From NCBI GenBank assembly GCA_965221465.1, contig OZ244892.1, forward strand, positions 248,001-312,000: DNA of 64,000 nucleotides, read 5' to 3'. Shown in pieces: positions 42,790 through 51,605 of this stretch. Made by a program: the position numbers and the translations under genes. Within the stretch, counting starts at the first letter, position 1. Every line of letters begins with the position of its first letter. The DNA is from Azophilus sp965221465 (GTDB lineage: Bacteria > Pseudomonadota > Gammaproteobacteria > Pseudomonadales > Azotimanducaceae). Below the pieces are notes generated by a model that saw only the letters and a list, made by a program, of their open reading frames with translations, was not told the DNA's origin and ran no database searches.

Positions 42790-45261
42790 TCAGGAAACCT
42801 CTACGGTTTCGACGATGCCGGGCCGGACCAGGGGCCGGGTGCGCTTGCGTTCGTACTTGCGGGCCGGCGTGTTGACGATGTCGGTCAACTCGCCGGCGGC
42901 GAGCCCGGTGGCGACACGTTCGGGCGATGCATCGGCATAGGTCGTGGTGCGCTGGCGCGGCCGGCGCCCGGCCGCTTCGATCATGGCGGCCATGCGCTGG
43001 GGCGATGTTTCCTGCCCGTGGCTGGTGCCGGCGGCCCGGCTGATGCTCTCGTTCATGAGGGTGCCGCCCAGGTCGTTGCAGCCCGCGTTCAGGCAGGCGG
43101 CGAGCCCGGCGTGGCCCATCTTCACCCAGCTTGCCTGGATGTTGGTGATGTGCGGGTGCAGCGCCAGCCGCGCCACGGCGTGCATCAGAATCGCCTCGCG
43201 GAACGTCGGGCCCTTGCGCGCCCGGCCCTTCAGATACATGGGCGCCTCCATGTGCACGAAGGGTAGGGGCACGAATTCGGTGAAGCCGCCGGTGCGTTTC
43301 TGCAGCCTGCGCAGCCGCAAGAGGTGCCGCGCCCAATGCTCGTGACGCTCCACGTGGCCGTACATGACCGTTGCGGTGGTGCGGAAGCCCACGTTGTGGG
43401 CCGCCTCCATGACTTCGAGCCACTGGGCCGTGTCGATCTTGTCGGCGCAGATGATCTGGCGCACTTCGTCGTCGAGTATTTCGGCGGCGGTTCCCGGCAG
43501 GGTGCCGAGCCCGGCGTCCTTCAACTGGCGGAGGTAGGTCTCCAGATCGAGGTCGAGGGTGGCCGCGCCCTGCCAGACTTCCAGGGGCGAGAAGGCGTGC
43601 ACGTGCATGTCCGGCGCCGCTTCCTTCACCGCTTTCACGATTTCGACATAGGTCTCGCCGGTGTACTCGGGATGGATGCCCCCCTGCATGCACACTTCCG
43701 TGCCGCCCCGGGACCAGGCCTCTTCGGTACGCCGCTGGATTTCCTCGTGAGAGAGGTCGTACGGCCGGCCGCGCAGGTTCTCCGACAGCTTGCCCTTGGA
43801 GAAGGCGCAGAACTGGCACTTGAAATAGCAGATGTTGGTGTAGTTGATGTTGCGGTTGACGACGAAGCTGACGGTGTCGCCGTTCACCGAGGCGCGCAAC
43901 GCATCGGCAGCCCGGGTGACGGCGGCAAAATCGTCGCCGCGTGCCTGAAACAGCCGCACCACGTCGTTTTCCGACAGGTCTCCGCCGGCGGTTGCCTTCT
44001 CGAGAATGGCCTGCAGGTCGGCGGAAATCCTGGACGGCGGCGTCTGAATGGCGTGCAGAACCTGTTCCGGCGGGTCGGTCTGTTCCCCGGGCGACCAGTC
44101 GTCGGTGCGGGGAAAGCCCTCCGCATCCACCAGGTTCAAAACCCGCGTGTGCAGTTCCGGCGCCACCCAGGTGTCGAGCGACCGGGCATAGGCCGGGTAG
44201 ACGGTCAGCCGCTCGTGCAGGTGCTTGTCGGCGCTCGCGGTTTCCCGTGCGAGTTCGTCGAGGTGCGGCCAGGGTGCCTCCGGGTTGACGAAGTCCGGTG
44301 TCAGCGGCGAGACGCCACCCCAGTCGTTGATGCCGGCATCGACGAGTTGCGGCAGCACCCCCGGGCTCAGGTTGGGTGGCGCCTGAACGCTCATCTCGGG
44401 GCCGAAGATCAGCCGGGCGACGGCGATGGTCCAGAGCAGTTCGTCCAGGTCCGGCTCCGGTGCCTGGGCCATCCTGGTCTCCGGCTTGGCGCGGAAATTC
44501 TGGACGATGACCTCCTGAACGTGCCCGAATTCGGCATGGATGGCACGGATGGCGAGCAACGACTCGATGCGCTCCCGACGGGTCTCGCCGATGCCGATCA
44601 GGATGCCGGTGGTGAACGGGATGCGCGCCTTGCCGGCATCGGCGAGTGTCTTCAGGCGCACGGAGGGAATCTTGTCCGGCGACCCGTGATGAGGCATGCC
44701 CTTCTCGCACAGGCGCTCGGACGTGGATTCCAGCATGATGCCCATGGAGGGCGAAACGGGGCGCAGGCGGGCGAGTTCTTCAGGGGTCATGGTGCCGGGA
44801 TTGAGGTGCGGCAGCAGGCCGGTCTCTTCGAGCAGGGTTTCGGCAACGTGCCCGAGATAGTCGATGGTGCTGTCGAAGCCGAGTGCCGCGAGCCCTTCCC
44901 GGGCCGCCCGGTAACGCAGTTCGGGTTTCTCGCCCAGGGTGAAGAGCGCCTCCTTGCAGCCCATTTCGGCGCCGTGGCGGGCGATATCCAGCACCTCGTC
45001 CACCGACAGGTAGGGCGCCTTCAGCTTGCGCGGCACCTGGGCGAAGGTGCAGTAATGGCAGACATCTCGGCACAGGTGCGTGAGGGGGATGAATACCTTG
45101 CGCGAGTAGGTGACCACATTGCGGAAACCGTAGTCGCGCCATTCGGCGGCAATGGCGGCCAGGGCGCCCGTGTCGCGGCAGTCCGCGAGGCCGAGCGCCT
45201 CGTCATCGGTCAGCGCCTGCCCGCCGGCTGCCTTTACCAGGATTCCGTCTTGCGCGCTCAA
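42790..45261 (-). CDS. fbiC: Fused FO synthase CofG-CofH
   Basis: This 823-residue protein joins both halves of FO synthase, which makes the deazaflavin core of cofactor F420 from tyrosine and a flavin-pathway intermediate. Each half is a radical-SAM barrel with its own 4Fe-4S motif: Cys64, 68 and 71 in CRDVCHYC (CofG), and Cys478, 482 and 485 in CYFKCQFC (CofH). HPEYTGETYVEIVKAV, HAFSPLEVWQGAATLDLDLE and CNDLGGTLMNESISRAAGTS are CofH landmarks. The fused form is the actinobacterial FbiC arrangement. The start is TTG at 45261 with AAAGGGA before it. No other F420 genes are in the window, but two luciferase-like enzymes near the left edge could use the product. Confidence 0.95.
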   Translation of the reverse strand: MSAQDGILVKAAGGQALTDDEALGLADCRDTGALAAIAAEWRDYGFRNVVTYSRKVFIPLTHLCRDVCHYCTFAQVPRKLKAPYLSVDEVLDIARHGAEMGCKEALFTLGEKPELRYRAAREGLAALGFDSTIDYLGHVAETLLEETGLLPHLNPGTMTPEELARLRPVSPSMGIMLESTSERLCEKGMPHHGSPDKIPSVRLKTLADAGKARIPFTTGILIGIGETRRERIESLLAIRAIHAEFGHVQEVIVQNFRAKPETRMAQAPEPDLDELLWTIAVARLIFGPEMSVQAPPNLSPGVLPQLVDAGINDWGGVSPLTPDFVNPEAPWPHLDELARETASADKHLHERLTVYPAYARSLDTWVAPELHTRVLNLVDAEGFPRTDDWSPGEQTDPPEQVLHAIQTPPSRISADLQAILEKATAGGDLSENDVVRLFQARGDDFAAVTRAADALRASVNGDTVSFVVNRNINYTNICYFKCQFCAFSKGKLSENLRGRPYDLSHEEIQRRTEEAWSRGGTEVCMQGGIHPEYTGETYVEIVKAVKEAAPDMHVHAFSPLEVWQGAATLDLDLETYLRQLKDAGLGTLPGTAAEILDDEVRQIICADKIDTAQWLEVMEAAHNVGFRTTATVMYGHVERHEHWARHLLRLRRLQKRTGGFTEFVPLPFVHMEAPMYLKGRARKGPTFREAILMHAVARLALHPHITNIQASWVKMGHAGLAACLNAGCNDLGGTLMNESISRAAGTSHGQETSPQRMAAMIEAAGRRPRQRTTTYADASPERVATGLAAGELTDIVNTPARKYERKRTRPLVRPGIVETVEVS

Positions 45262-45496
45262 GATGCATCCCTTTGCGTCGAACCGGCGAGCCCGGGGTGC
45301 CGGTGGCCCCTTTCCGGCAGGTGGCTTGCGGAACGATCGTGCGGTCCGAAGGCGTCTGCCGTCGATTCCCCCGGGTCGTCCGCGGGAACCAGCGGCACAT
45401 TATCAACGCCCGGCGCGCATTCGGCCATAGCCGGCCGAGGGCAGATGCGGCTGTCGATCCGTTACCGGGTGCGGCGACGGTTGGCGATCTTGGGCG

Positions 45497-45946
45497 CTAC
45501 GCCGTGCGCGATTCCTTTATGCAGGTGCGGCGGACCAGTTCGTCGCCCACGAACCAGTGCCAGGTACGGGCGCGCCGGTCGTTGCCCTCGTTGATCTGGA
45601 TCATCTCGTAGAGGTAGCTGTCCGGCAGGTCCTTGCGCGACCAGTTGAGCACGATCGTGCGGTGATCGACCTCCCAGGCGGAGCCGACGATGCGCTCGTT
45701 GTCCCACCAGATGCGGCCGTTCTCGTAGCGGGCCGGAAAATCCAGTTCCTCGCTGCGGCCGTCCTCCCACGTATAGATGTTGGTCTGACGGTAGTCGTAG
45801 TCGCCCGTGGCGGGAAACGTGCAGATCAGATGCGAGGCGTGCCGGTCGATGGGGCTGCTGTCCGGGGCGATGTGGATGTACTCGCCGCGCCACTCGCCCT
45901 CGTGCCGGGCGAGAACGGGCATGCCGGTGCGGATGTCGTCGCTCAT
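45497..45946 (-). CDS. DUF3598-like small protein
   Basis: This 149-residue soluble protein reads GMPVLARHEGEWRGEYIHIA, SHLICTFPATGDYDYRQTNI, DNERIVGSAWEVDHRTIVLN and ARTWHWFVGDELVRRTCIKE. The alternating strand pattern and H-E-G-x-W start suggest a lipocalin-like barrel of the DUF3598 kind. The ATG at 45946 follows GGAGAAG. It is divergent from the TonB receptor at 46069, and the two share a 120-base promoter region with a palindrome-like site. No activity can be assigned. Confidence 0.6.
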   Translation of the reverse strand: MSDDIRTGMPVLARHEGEWRGEYIHIAPDSSPIDRHASHLICTFPATGDYDYRQTNIYTWEDGRSEELDFPARYENGRIWWDNERIVGSAWEVDHRTIVLNWSRKDLPDSYLYEMIQINEGNDRRARTWHWFVGDELVRRTCIKESRTA

Positions 45947-45994
45947 GCTCTTCTCCGGAAATCGTGCTGACGCGGTACTTGCCAATTGTACTAA

Positions 45995-46010
45995 TGATGT
46001 ATCAATATAT
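45995..46010. promoter_or_regulatory. Operator-like site between DUF3598 and TonB receptor genes
   Basis: TGATGTATCAATA (45995-46007) matches TGATATATCAATA, part of the perfect palindrome at 55512-55527, at 12 of 13 bases. Both lie in divergent promoter regions. A shared regulator, perhaps the GntR protein at 58775, is possible but unproven. Confidence 0.4.
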
Positions 46011-46068
46011 CTATTGCCGCCGGTTGGGCCGTGCGGCATGAATTGTTCAATCGTTTGGGAGAGAAGCC

Positions 46069-48528
46069 ATGTCACGTTGCAAAGTGCGCATTGCGGCCGT
46101 TTTCACTTCGTTTCTGCTGGTGCTGACCGGCCTGCCGGCAGCGGTGCTCGCTGAACAGGGAATCACCGAGGAAATCGTGGTGACCGCCCGCAAGATGGAA
46201 GAGGCGTTGCAGGACATACCGGTGGCGGTGACGGCCATCGACGCCTCACAGATCGAGGATCTGGGCATTCAGAGCCTCGCCGACATTTCCAAGATCACCG
46301 CGGGCCTGGTGTTCGACTCGGAGTTCTCGCGCGGCAGCAACCGGCCGGTGATCCGGGGCCAGGCCAACATTCTCGGCGACTCCGGCGTCTCGTACTTCAT
46401 CGATGGCGTCTACATTACCGGGTCCATCGACGATTACGACCTGAACGATGTGGAACGGGTGGAGGTGGTCAAGGGGCCGCAGAGCGCGCTCTACGGCCGC
46501 AACACCTATTCCGGCGCCATCAACATCGTCACCCGCTCGCCGGGTGAAACGCTCGGAGGCTGGGTACGCGTCGAAGCCGCCGGCGACGAGCAATACGGGG
46601 TCAGCGCCTCGGTGAGCGGGCCCCTCGGCGAGAACCTTTCCGGCGGTTTGACCGTGCGCCACTTCGAGATGGGCGGCGCCTTCACCAACCAGTTCGATGG
46701 CTCGGACATCGGCACGCAGGAGTCGCAATCCATCTCCGGTGTGCTGGATTTCGCACCCAGCGATCGGCTCTCGGTGCGCGCCCGTGCCTACTATGGGGAG
46801 CGGGACGACGGTCAGCCCGCGGTAGCCGTCACGCGATACTTCGACAACAACTGCTACGTCGACAACGGCGCCTCCTATGGCGGCGCGGGCCGCTACTTCT
46901 GCGGCACGGTGGAGGTACCCGACGTCAACACCGACTGGACGGTGCAGGTGCCCGAGGCCGAGGACAGCGACGAGAACCTGCAACTCAGCGTCAAGCTCGA
47001 CTACCAGATCAACGATACCGTCGCATTCACCTCGATCACCGGCTACAACGACCGCCGGGAACGATTCGTCATCGACGGCGATTACCTGCCGACGTCGTTT
47101 CACGCCTCAAACTTCACCCCGAACGGCTTTCCGTTCGGCGGCTTCGCAGACGGGCCGCCCTTCCTGTACGCCTACGTGGGCAGCATGACGGACTTCACGT
47201 TCGCCTCCGAGACCGACATGGAATCGTGGTCCCAGGAGTTTCAATTGAGCTTCGCCGGCGAGCGGTTCAGCGGACTGTTGGGCGCCTACTACTTCGACCT
47301 CGATTCGACCGGGCGCGACATCAGGGAAGTTTCCGACGCGCAGCAGGGCCTTGCCCAGGGCAACTGGTTCCGGGAGTTCCTGCGCATGCAGGGGGTCTGT
47401 GCGGCCAACTTCCTGTGCGAATCCATGGCGCCGTTCTTCGGCCCGACCATCCTGGTGCCCCGGGACGTCAACGAGATCGGCATCGAGAACACGGCGGTGT
47501 TCGGCATGGTGTCTTTCGATCTGGCAGAAAACTTCGGGCTGACGCTCGAGGCGCGCTACCAGGACGAGAACATCGAGCAGAGCGTGATCGTCCAGGATCT
47601 GGGCTTCCCGGCCGCCGCGCCGGTGGATGCCGATGCGAGCTTCGATGGCTTTCTGCCGCGTATCACCCTGGACTGGCGTCTGTCCCCCGACCACCTGCTC
47701 TACCTGCTCTTCGCCCAGGGCACCAAGCCCGGTGGATTCAACAACAGTGTCGCCGTAGAGGCAGGGCTTCCAACCTATGACGAAGAAGACGTGGACAGCG
47801 TCGAACTCGGTTCCAAGAATGTCTTTGCCGATGGGCAGGTCGTTGCCAACCTCGCGCTTTTCATGAACGAGGTGAAGGGCTATCAGTTGACCCAGAACGC
47901 GCGGGCCGGCCAGAACACCACTTCGGCGACCGTCAACGCCGGGGATGCCGACATTCTGGGTTTCGAGACGGAATTCCTGATACGCCCGCAGGCAGTGGAA
48001 GGCTTGACGCTGACGCTCAACTACGCGTGGGTCGATGCGGAATTCGAGCGGGGCTTCGACCAGAACCACGGCCTGTTGCTGGACGCGCTCGACGACGGGT
48101 TGGTCAACTGCTCCACGGGCGACCAGTTCCCCGAGGTGGACGGTTGCACATCGCTCTTCGGCTCCATCGAGGGCAATCAGATCCCCCGTACCGCGGAACA
48201 TCAGCTGTATGCAGACCTGGAACTCAGGCGGCCGATCGCCGGACCGGGTGGCTGGGAATGGTACGTCGGCGCCAACTTCGCCCATGAGTCCAGCAAGTTT
48301 GCCCAGGTGCACAACGAAGCGGAAACCGGCGCTGTGTCACTGGTGAACATGCGAATCGGGTTCGCCAACGACCGCTACGCCATTCGCGCCTGGGGCCGCA
48401 ACCTGACCGGCGAAGACAGCGCCTACGCCGTGTTGCGATACGCTGAACCGGAGGCATTCAGAAGGAACTTCGGGGTCGCGCCGCGTCGGGACACCTGGTT
48501 TGGCGTGACGGTATCCGCGAACTGGTAA
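46069..48528 (+). CDS. TonB-dependent receptor (CirA/FecA-like)
   Basis: This 819-residue outer-membrane receptor has a signal peptide cut after AAVLA (residue 28). TonB box and plug read EEIVVTARKMEEALQDIPVA, SLADISKITAGLVFDSEFSR, GVSYFIDGVYITGSIDDYDL and ERVEVVKGPQSALYGRNTYS. The barrel ends TWFGVTVSANW with the terminal aromatic. The IVVTARKxEExLQDxPVAVT start is frequent in the large receptor families of marine and sphingomonad-like proteobacteria. The ATG has GGGAG eight bases before it. The ligand is unknown; the amine oxidase that follows is on the same strand but separated by 170 bases. Confidence 0.92.
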   Translation: MSRCKVRIAAVFTSFLLVLTGLPAAVLAEQGITEEIVVTARKMEEALQDIPVAVTAIDASQIEDLGIQSLADISKITAGLVFDSEFSRGSNRPVIRGQANILGDSGVSYFIDGVYITGSIDDYDLNDVERVEVVKGPQSALYGRNTYSGAINIVTRSPGETLGGWVRVEAAGDEQYGVSASVSGPLGENLSGGLTVRHFEMGGAFTNQFDGSDIGTQESQSISGVLDFAPSDRLSVRARAYYGERDDGQPAVAVTRYFDNNCYVDNGASYGGAGRYFCGTVEVPDVNTDWTVQVPEAEDSDENLQLSVKLDYQINDTVAFTSITGYNDRRERFVIDGDYLPTSFHASNFTPNGFPFGGFADGPPFLYAYVGSMTDFTFASETDMESWSQEFQLSFAGERFSGLLGAYYFDLDSTGRDIREVSDAQQGLAQGNWFREFLRMQGVCAANFLCESMAPFFGPTILVPRDVNEIGIENTAVFGMVSFDLAENFGLTLEARYQDENIEQSVIVQDLGFPAAAPVDADASFDGFLPRITLDWRLSPDHLLYLLFAQGTKPGGFNNSVAVEAGLPTYDEEDVDSVELGSKNVFADGQVVANLALFMNEVKGYQLTQNARAGQNTTSATVNAGDADILGFETEFLIRPQAVEGLTLTLNYAWVDAEFERGFDQNHGLLLDALDDGLVNCSTGDQFPEVDGCTSLFGSIEGNQIPRTAEHQLYADLELRRPIAGPGGWEWYVGANFAHESSKFAQVHNEAETGAVSLVNMRIGFANDRYAIRAWGRNLTGEDSAYAVLRYAEPEAFRRNFGVAPRRDTWFGVTVSANW

Positions 48529-48539
48529 TCCGACCGAAA

Positions 48540-48612
48540 GCGACTGGCGCGGCGTTGTAGCTGGGTTCGATTGCCATGGCACGACAGCATCGATCGAAGT
48601 GGCGCCAGTCGC
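48540..48612. repeat. Inverted repeat after the TonB receptor gene
   Basis: GCGACTGGCGC (48540-48550) and GCGCCAGTCGC (48602-48612) are exact complements with 51 bases between. They would form an 11-pair stem in RNA soon after the receptor stop. No T-tract follows, so it is not a standard terminator. Confidence 0.6.
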
Positions 48613-48699
48613 CTGGAGTGCGCTCTTGATTGCCACCGGCAAGGCTTTGCGCCTGGCGCTGCCACACTTCGTAAAGTCGTCGGCTGCGGCTTCGCGTCC

Positions 48700-50157
48700 G
48701 TGAACCGTCGCGGATTCGGCAAGGCAATCGCTGCCGGGGTGCTGTCCATGGCCGGTTCCCGTGCGCGCGCCTTCGCGCCGGGGCGTACGGAAGTGCTGGT
48801 GCTGGGCGCAGGGCTTGCGGGTCTTGCCGCGGCTCGCCGGTTGCTTGCGGCAGGACGCGACACGGTGATTCTGGAAGCCCGCGACCGGGTTGGTGGGCGT
48901 GTGCTTACCGAATTCGACCTGCCGGACCGTCCGGAATACGGCGCCGTGGAAGTCGGCGATTCCTATACGCGCGTGCATGGGCTCGCGGCGGAACATGGGC
49001 TTGCCATCGAACCTGCCGACCGGCGCTGGCTGCGTGATGTGGCCCTGCACGTCAACGGTCGCACCCTGTCATTGGCGGACTGGGCCGAATCCGATGCCAA
49101 CCGGCTTGCCGGGGACGAGCGCGCCATTCCGCCGTTTCTGCTCGAAGCTCATTATCTCGGGCTTTCAAACCCGCTTTCCGCAGTCGCCGGCTGGGACAGT
49201 CCCCGGATGCGTGCCCAAGACCGGTCCCTTACCCGGGTACTCGAGGAACGGGGCGCCTCCCAGGAAGCGGTGCGGCTCATCAACGTGGCCGGCACCCATA
49301 ACCACAGTGACGATGTCAGCGCCCTCGGGCCCTGGCGTGCCGCTACCGCCCGCCGACAGGAAACAGGCTCGGGCCGTTTCGTTGCGGGTACCGGCATGCT
49401 GGCGGCGGCGATGGCTGCAGACTTGACGCCTCAACTGCGACTCGGCAGCGTCGTGACTGCCCTGGAGGAAACCGGCGCGGGCATTCGTGCGACCCTCGAG
49501 GACGGCGCCGAGATTCATGCCGGATACTGTATCTGTACGTTGCCGTTGCCGGCGCTGCGCAGGCTTCGTCTGAACATCCCGCTCGACGACGCGCAACGCC
49601 GAGCCATCGACAGCGTTCCCTATACAAGGGCAACCGTTGCCTTGTTCGATGCCGAGCCCTTCTGGGCCGAGGACGGCCTGGCCCCTTTCATGTGGACGGA
49701 TACGCCCCTGGAGCGCCTCTTCCCACGGGTGCATGCCGGCTCCGGCGACTGCATCGGCCTGAAGGCATTCGTCAATGGCCGGGGAACCGATGCCATCGAT
49801 GCCCTGGACGAAACGGCGTTCGAACGCCTGGCGCTAGCCACCATCGAGCGAATCCGCCCGGCGTCCAGGGGAAGGGTGCGTTATCGCGGCCGCGTGCGTT
49901 GGGGGGAGGACCGGTTTTCCGGAGGCGCGTACGCAGCCTGGTCGCCAGGCCGGGTCGCTCGTCAGCGCGAGGCCGTTCGCCGCAGCGCCGGGCGGGTGCG
50001 GTTTGCCGGGGAGCACACCGCAATCGATGCCCCGGGTATGGAGGGCGCCGTCCGTTCCGGCGAGCGAGCGGCCGCAGACCTGCTGGAGTCGATTTCGTGG
50101 CAAGCCCGCGGGCGCCAGCCCGTCCGGCCTGGCGGCGAACGCCGGCGGGTCGCCTGA
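48700..50157 (+). CDS. Flavin-containing amine oxidase with Tat-like signal
   Basis: This 485-residue flavoprotein begins VNRRGFGKAIAAGVLSMAGS, where the twin Arg and hydrophobic stretch resemble a Tat export signal. The FAD-binding start VLVLGAGLAGLAAARRL and EARDRVGGRVLT are the classic monoamine-oxidase pattern, and RVRFAGEHTAIDAPGMEGAV near the end completes the FAD site. I choose GTG 48700 because it gives the Tat segment; the frame is open to 48571 but that stretch has no family match. No strong ribosome site is visible. It likely oxidises an amine in the periplasm. Confidence 0.82.
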   Translation: MNRRGFGKAIAAGVLSMAGSRARAFAPGRTEVLVLGAGLAGLAAARRLLAAGRDTVILEARDRVGGRVLTEFDLPDRPEYGAVEVGDSYTRVHGLAAEHGLAIEPADRRWLRDVALHVNGRTLSLADWAESDANRLAGDERAIPPFLLEAHYLGLSNPLSAVAGWDSPRMRAQDRSLTRVLEERGASQEAVRLINVAGTHNHSDDVSALGPWRAATARRQETGSGRFVAGTGMLAAAMAADLTPQLRLGSVVTALEETGAGIRATLEDGAEIHAGYCICTLPLPALRRLRLNIPLDDAQRRAIDSVPYTRATVALFDAEPFWAEDGLAPFMWTDTPLERLFPRVHAGSGDCIGLKAFVNGRGTDAIDALDETAFERLALATIERIRPASRGRVRYRGRVRWGEDRFSGGAYAAWSPGRVARQREAVRRSAGRVRFAGEHTAIDAPGMEGAVRSGERAAADLLESISWQARGRQPVRPGGERRRVA

Positions 50158-50245
50158 CGAGCCCCCGGCACCAGGTAGACCGCTCGTGAATGCACCAGCG
50201 AAGCTGTCGGTTACATGCCGGCTAAACTTCTTGTTCGCGGTTCAC

Positions 50246-50263
50246 GTTTACGGACAAGTAAAC
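50246..50263. promoter_or_regulatory. GTTTAC-N6-GTAAAC operator-like palindrome
   Basis: GTTTAC (50246-50251) and GTAAAC (50258-50263) are exact inverted halves about 90 bases before the DUF1838 start. The spacing and sequence resemble TetR-family operators. No TetR gene is in the window. Confidence 0.5.
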
Positions 50264-50352
50264 TCCGTATCCGGGCACCGCTTGTTTTTCGGGCCGGGGC
50301 AGCGCCCCATCAGGTCCGTTTCGATTCAGTCCTGAACGTTGGGAGAAAGACC

Positions 50353-51261
50353 ATGAAGTCAGTTTTTATGAGCCTGATGCTGATTGGCGCGACGGCAGGC
50401 AGTGCCGTGCAGGCACAGCAACTCGACCCGAACGACCCGAGGGATGCGTTGACCATTGCCAGAAAGATCGCCTGCTCCACCGTGGACGGCGAACCGGCCA
50501 CCTTCTGGTGGGAAGGGCGAGCCTATTCGCGGCGTCAGGGCGAGCGCGACCGCCTGCTCTTCGAGGTGGAAGGGATGAACGTGCGCGCCTGCACCACCGA
50601 TGTCCACCCGGAGCGCGGCCACGGCTACAAGATGGTGTCCCGGGAACTGCTGATCTACCGGGACGCGGAAACCGGCGAAGCGCTTGCCACCTGGGAGAAT
50701 CCCTGGACGGGCGAGGTGGTGGACGTGCTGCATGTCGCCAACGACCCCGTCAACCATTCGCGGCACGAAATCGGCCGCGACGGACAGCCAGCGCGCTGGA
50801 GCGGCCGAATCAGCGAGGGCCGCTGGCGCCAGTCCACCACCGTACCGCTCTTCTATCCGAACCCGCTGGCCGGCGACTACCAGGCCGAAACCGGGAGCAT
50901 CTACCACGCCACGGAGATGTTCAATTTCATGGGCGATGCAGATGAACTGCTGAACCCGGAGCTGGAAACCGCCGGCGGCCACATCGGCTGGGTGCGCATG
51001 TCCGACTGGCTGCCCTGGATGAAGATGGCCGGGCGCGACGGCGTGATCTACATGCACACGTCAGGCTTGCGCCTGTCGTCCTGGGATGCCCTGCCCGACA
51101 GCATGAAGGACGAGATCGCCAGGCACTATCCCATCTACACCGAGCCGCCTCCCCTCGACGACGAGCGGCGCAACGTGACGAGCTGGATCTACTACAAGCG
51201 GGTCGCGGAGGGCGAGGAAGCCGCCCCCGACCGGACGGCAGGAGACGCGGCGCAACCCTGA
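50353..51261 (+). CDS. Exported DUF1838 family protein
   Basis: This 302-residue protein has a signal peptide (MKSVFMSLMLIGATAGSAVQ, cut after VQA). The mature part carries YKMVSRELLIYRDAETGEAL, TWENPWTGEVVDVLHVANDP and SDWLPWMKMAGRDGVIYMHT, characteristic of DUF1838 proteins, which are common in proteobacteria that degrade aromatic or steroid-like compounds. The ATG follows GGGAGAAAG. The enzymatic role of the family is not known to me. It is followed by a family B repeat and stands convergent to the CpcT-like gene. Confidence 0.78.
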   Translation: MKSVFMSLMLIGATAGSAVQAQQLDPNDPRDALTIARKIACSTVDGEPATFWWEGRAYSRRQGERDRLLFEVEGMNVRACTTDVHPERGHGYKMVSRELLIYRDAETGEALATWENPWTGEVVDVLHVANDPVNHSRHEIGRDGQPARWSGRISEGRWRQSTTVPLFYPNPLAGDYQAETGSIYHATEMFNFMGDADELLNPELETAGGHIGWVRMSDWLPWMKMAGRDGVIYMHTSGLRLSSWDALPDSMKDEIARHYPIYTEPPPLDDERRNVTSWIYYKRVAEGEEAAPDRTAGDAAQP

Positions 51262-51290
51262 GTCGCGCCGCCGCGCAGCATGCGGCCCCT

Positions 51291-51530
51291 GCGCGCCGGG
51301 ACGAGGACGCGCAAGGAACACCTGAAAACCGCTGGGAGAGAATCGGTGTGCGGTGCGCGTATCCGGCACCTTTAAAGCTCGTGCTTGCGCCCATCGTAGC
51401 GGTAAGCAGGTCCGCTTGGCGTGCCGGATGCGCGTACCGTATACCGGTTCTCGGCGCCGGATCGAAGCCACGGCTCTCCGCGTCAGTGAGTGCTTTAAAA
51501 TCAATAACTTGAAAATTTGTTCCATGAAAG
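51291..51530. repeat. Family B intergenic repeat, copy 3 (long form)
   Basis: It runs from GCGCGCCGGGACGAGGACGC through GCTGGGAGAGAATCGGTGTG, CATCGTAGCGGTAAGC, CGTACCGTATACCGGTTCTC and CACGGCTCTCCGCGTCAGTG to the end TGTTCCATGAAAG. It is about 240 bases long. It fills most of the 344-base gap between two convergent gene ends. Confidence 0.8.
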
Positions 51531-51605
51531 GCGTGCCCCACGGCCCCCTCGCGGCGAAAGTTGGCGAGGTAGGGGGGCCGAGCCGGGCTGTCGCTTGATT
51601 GCCTG

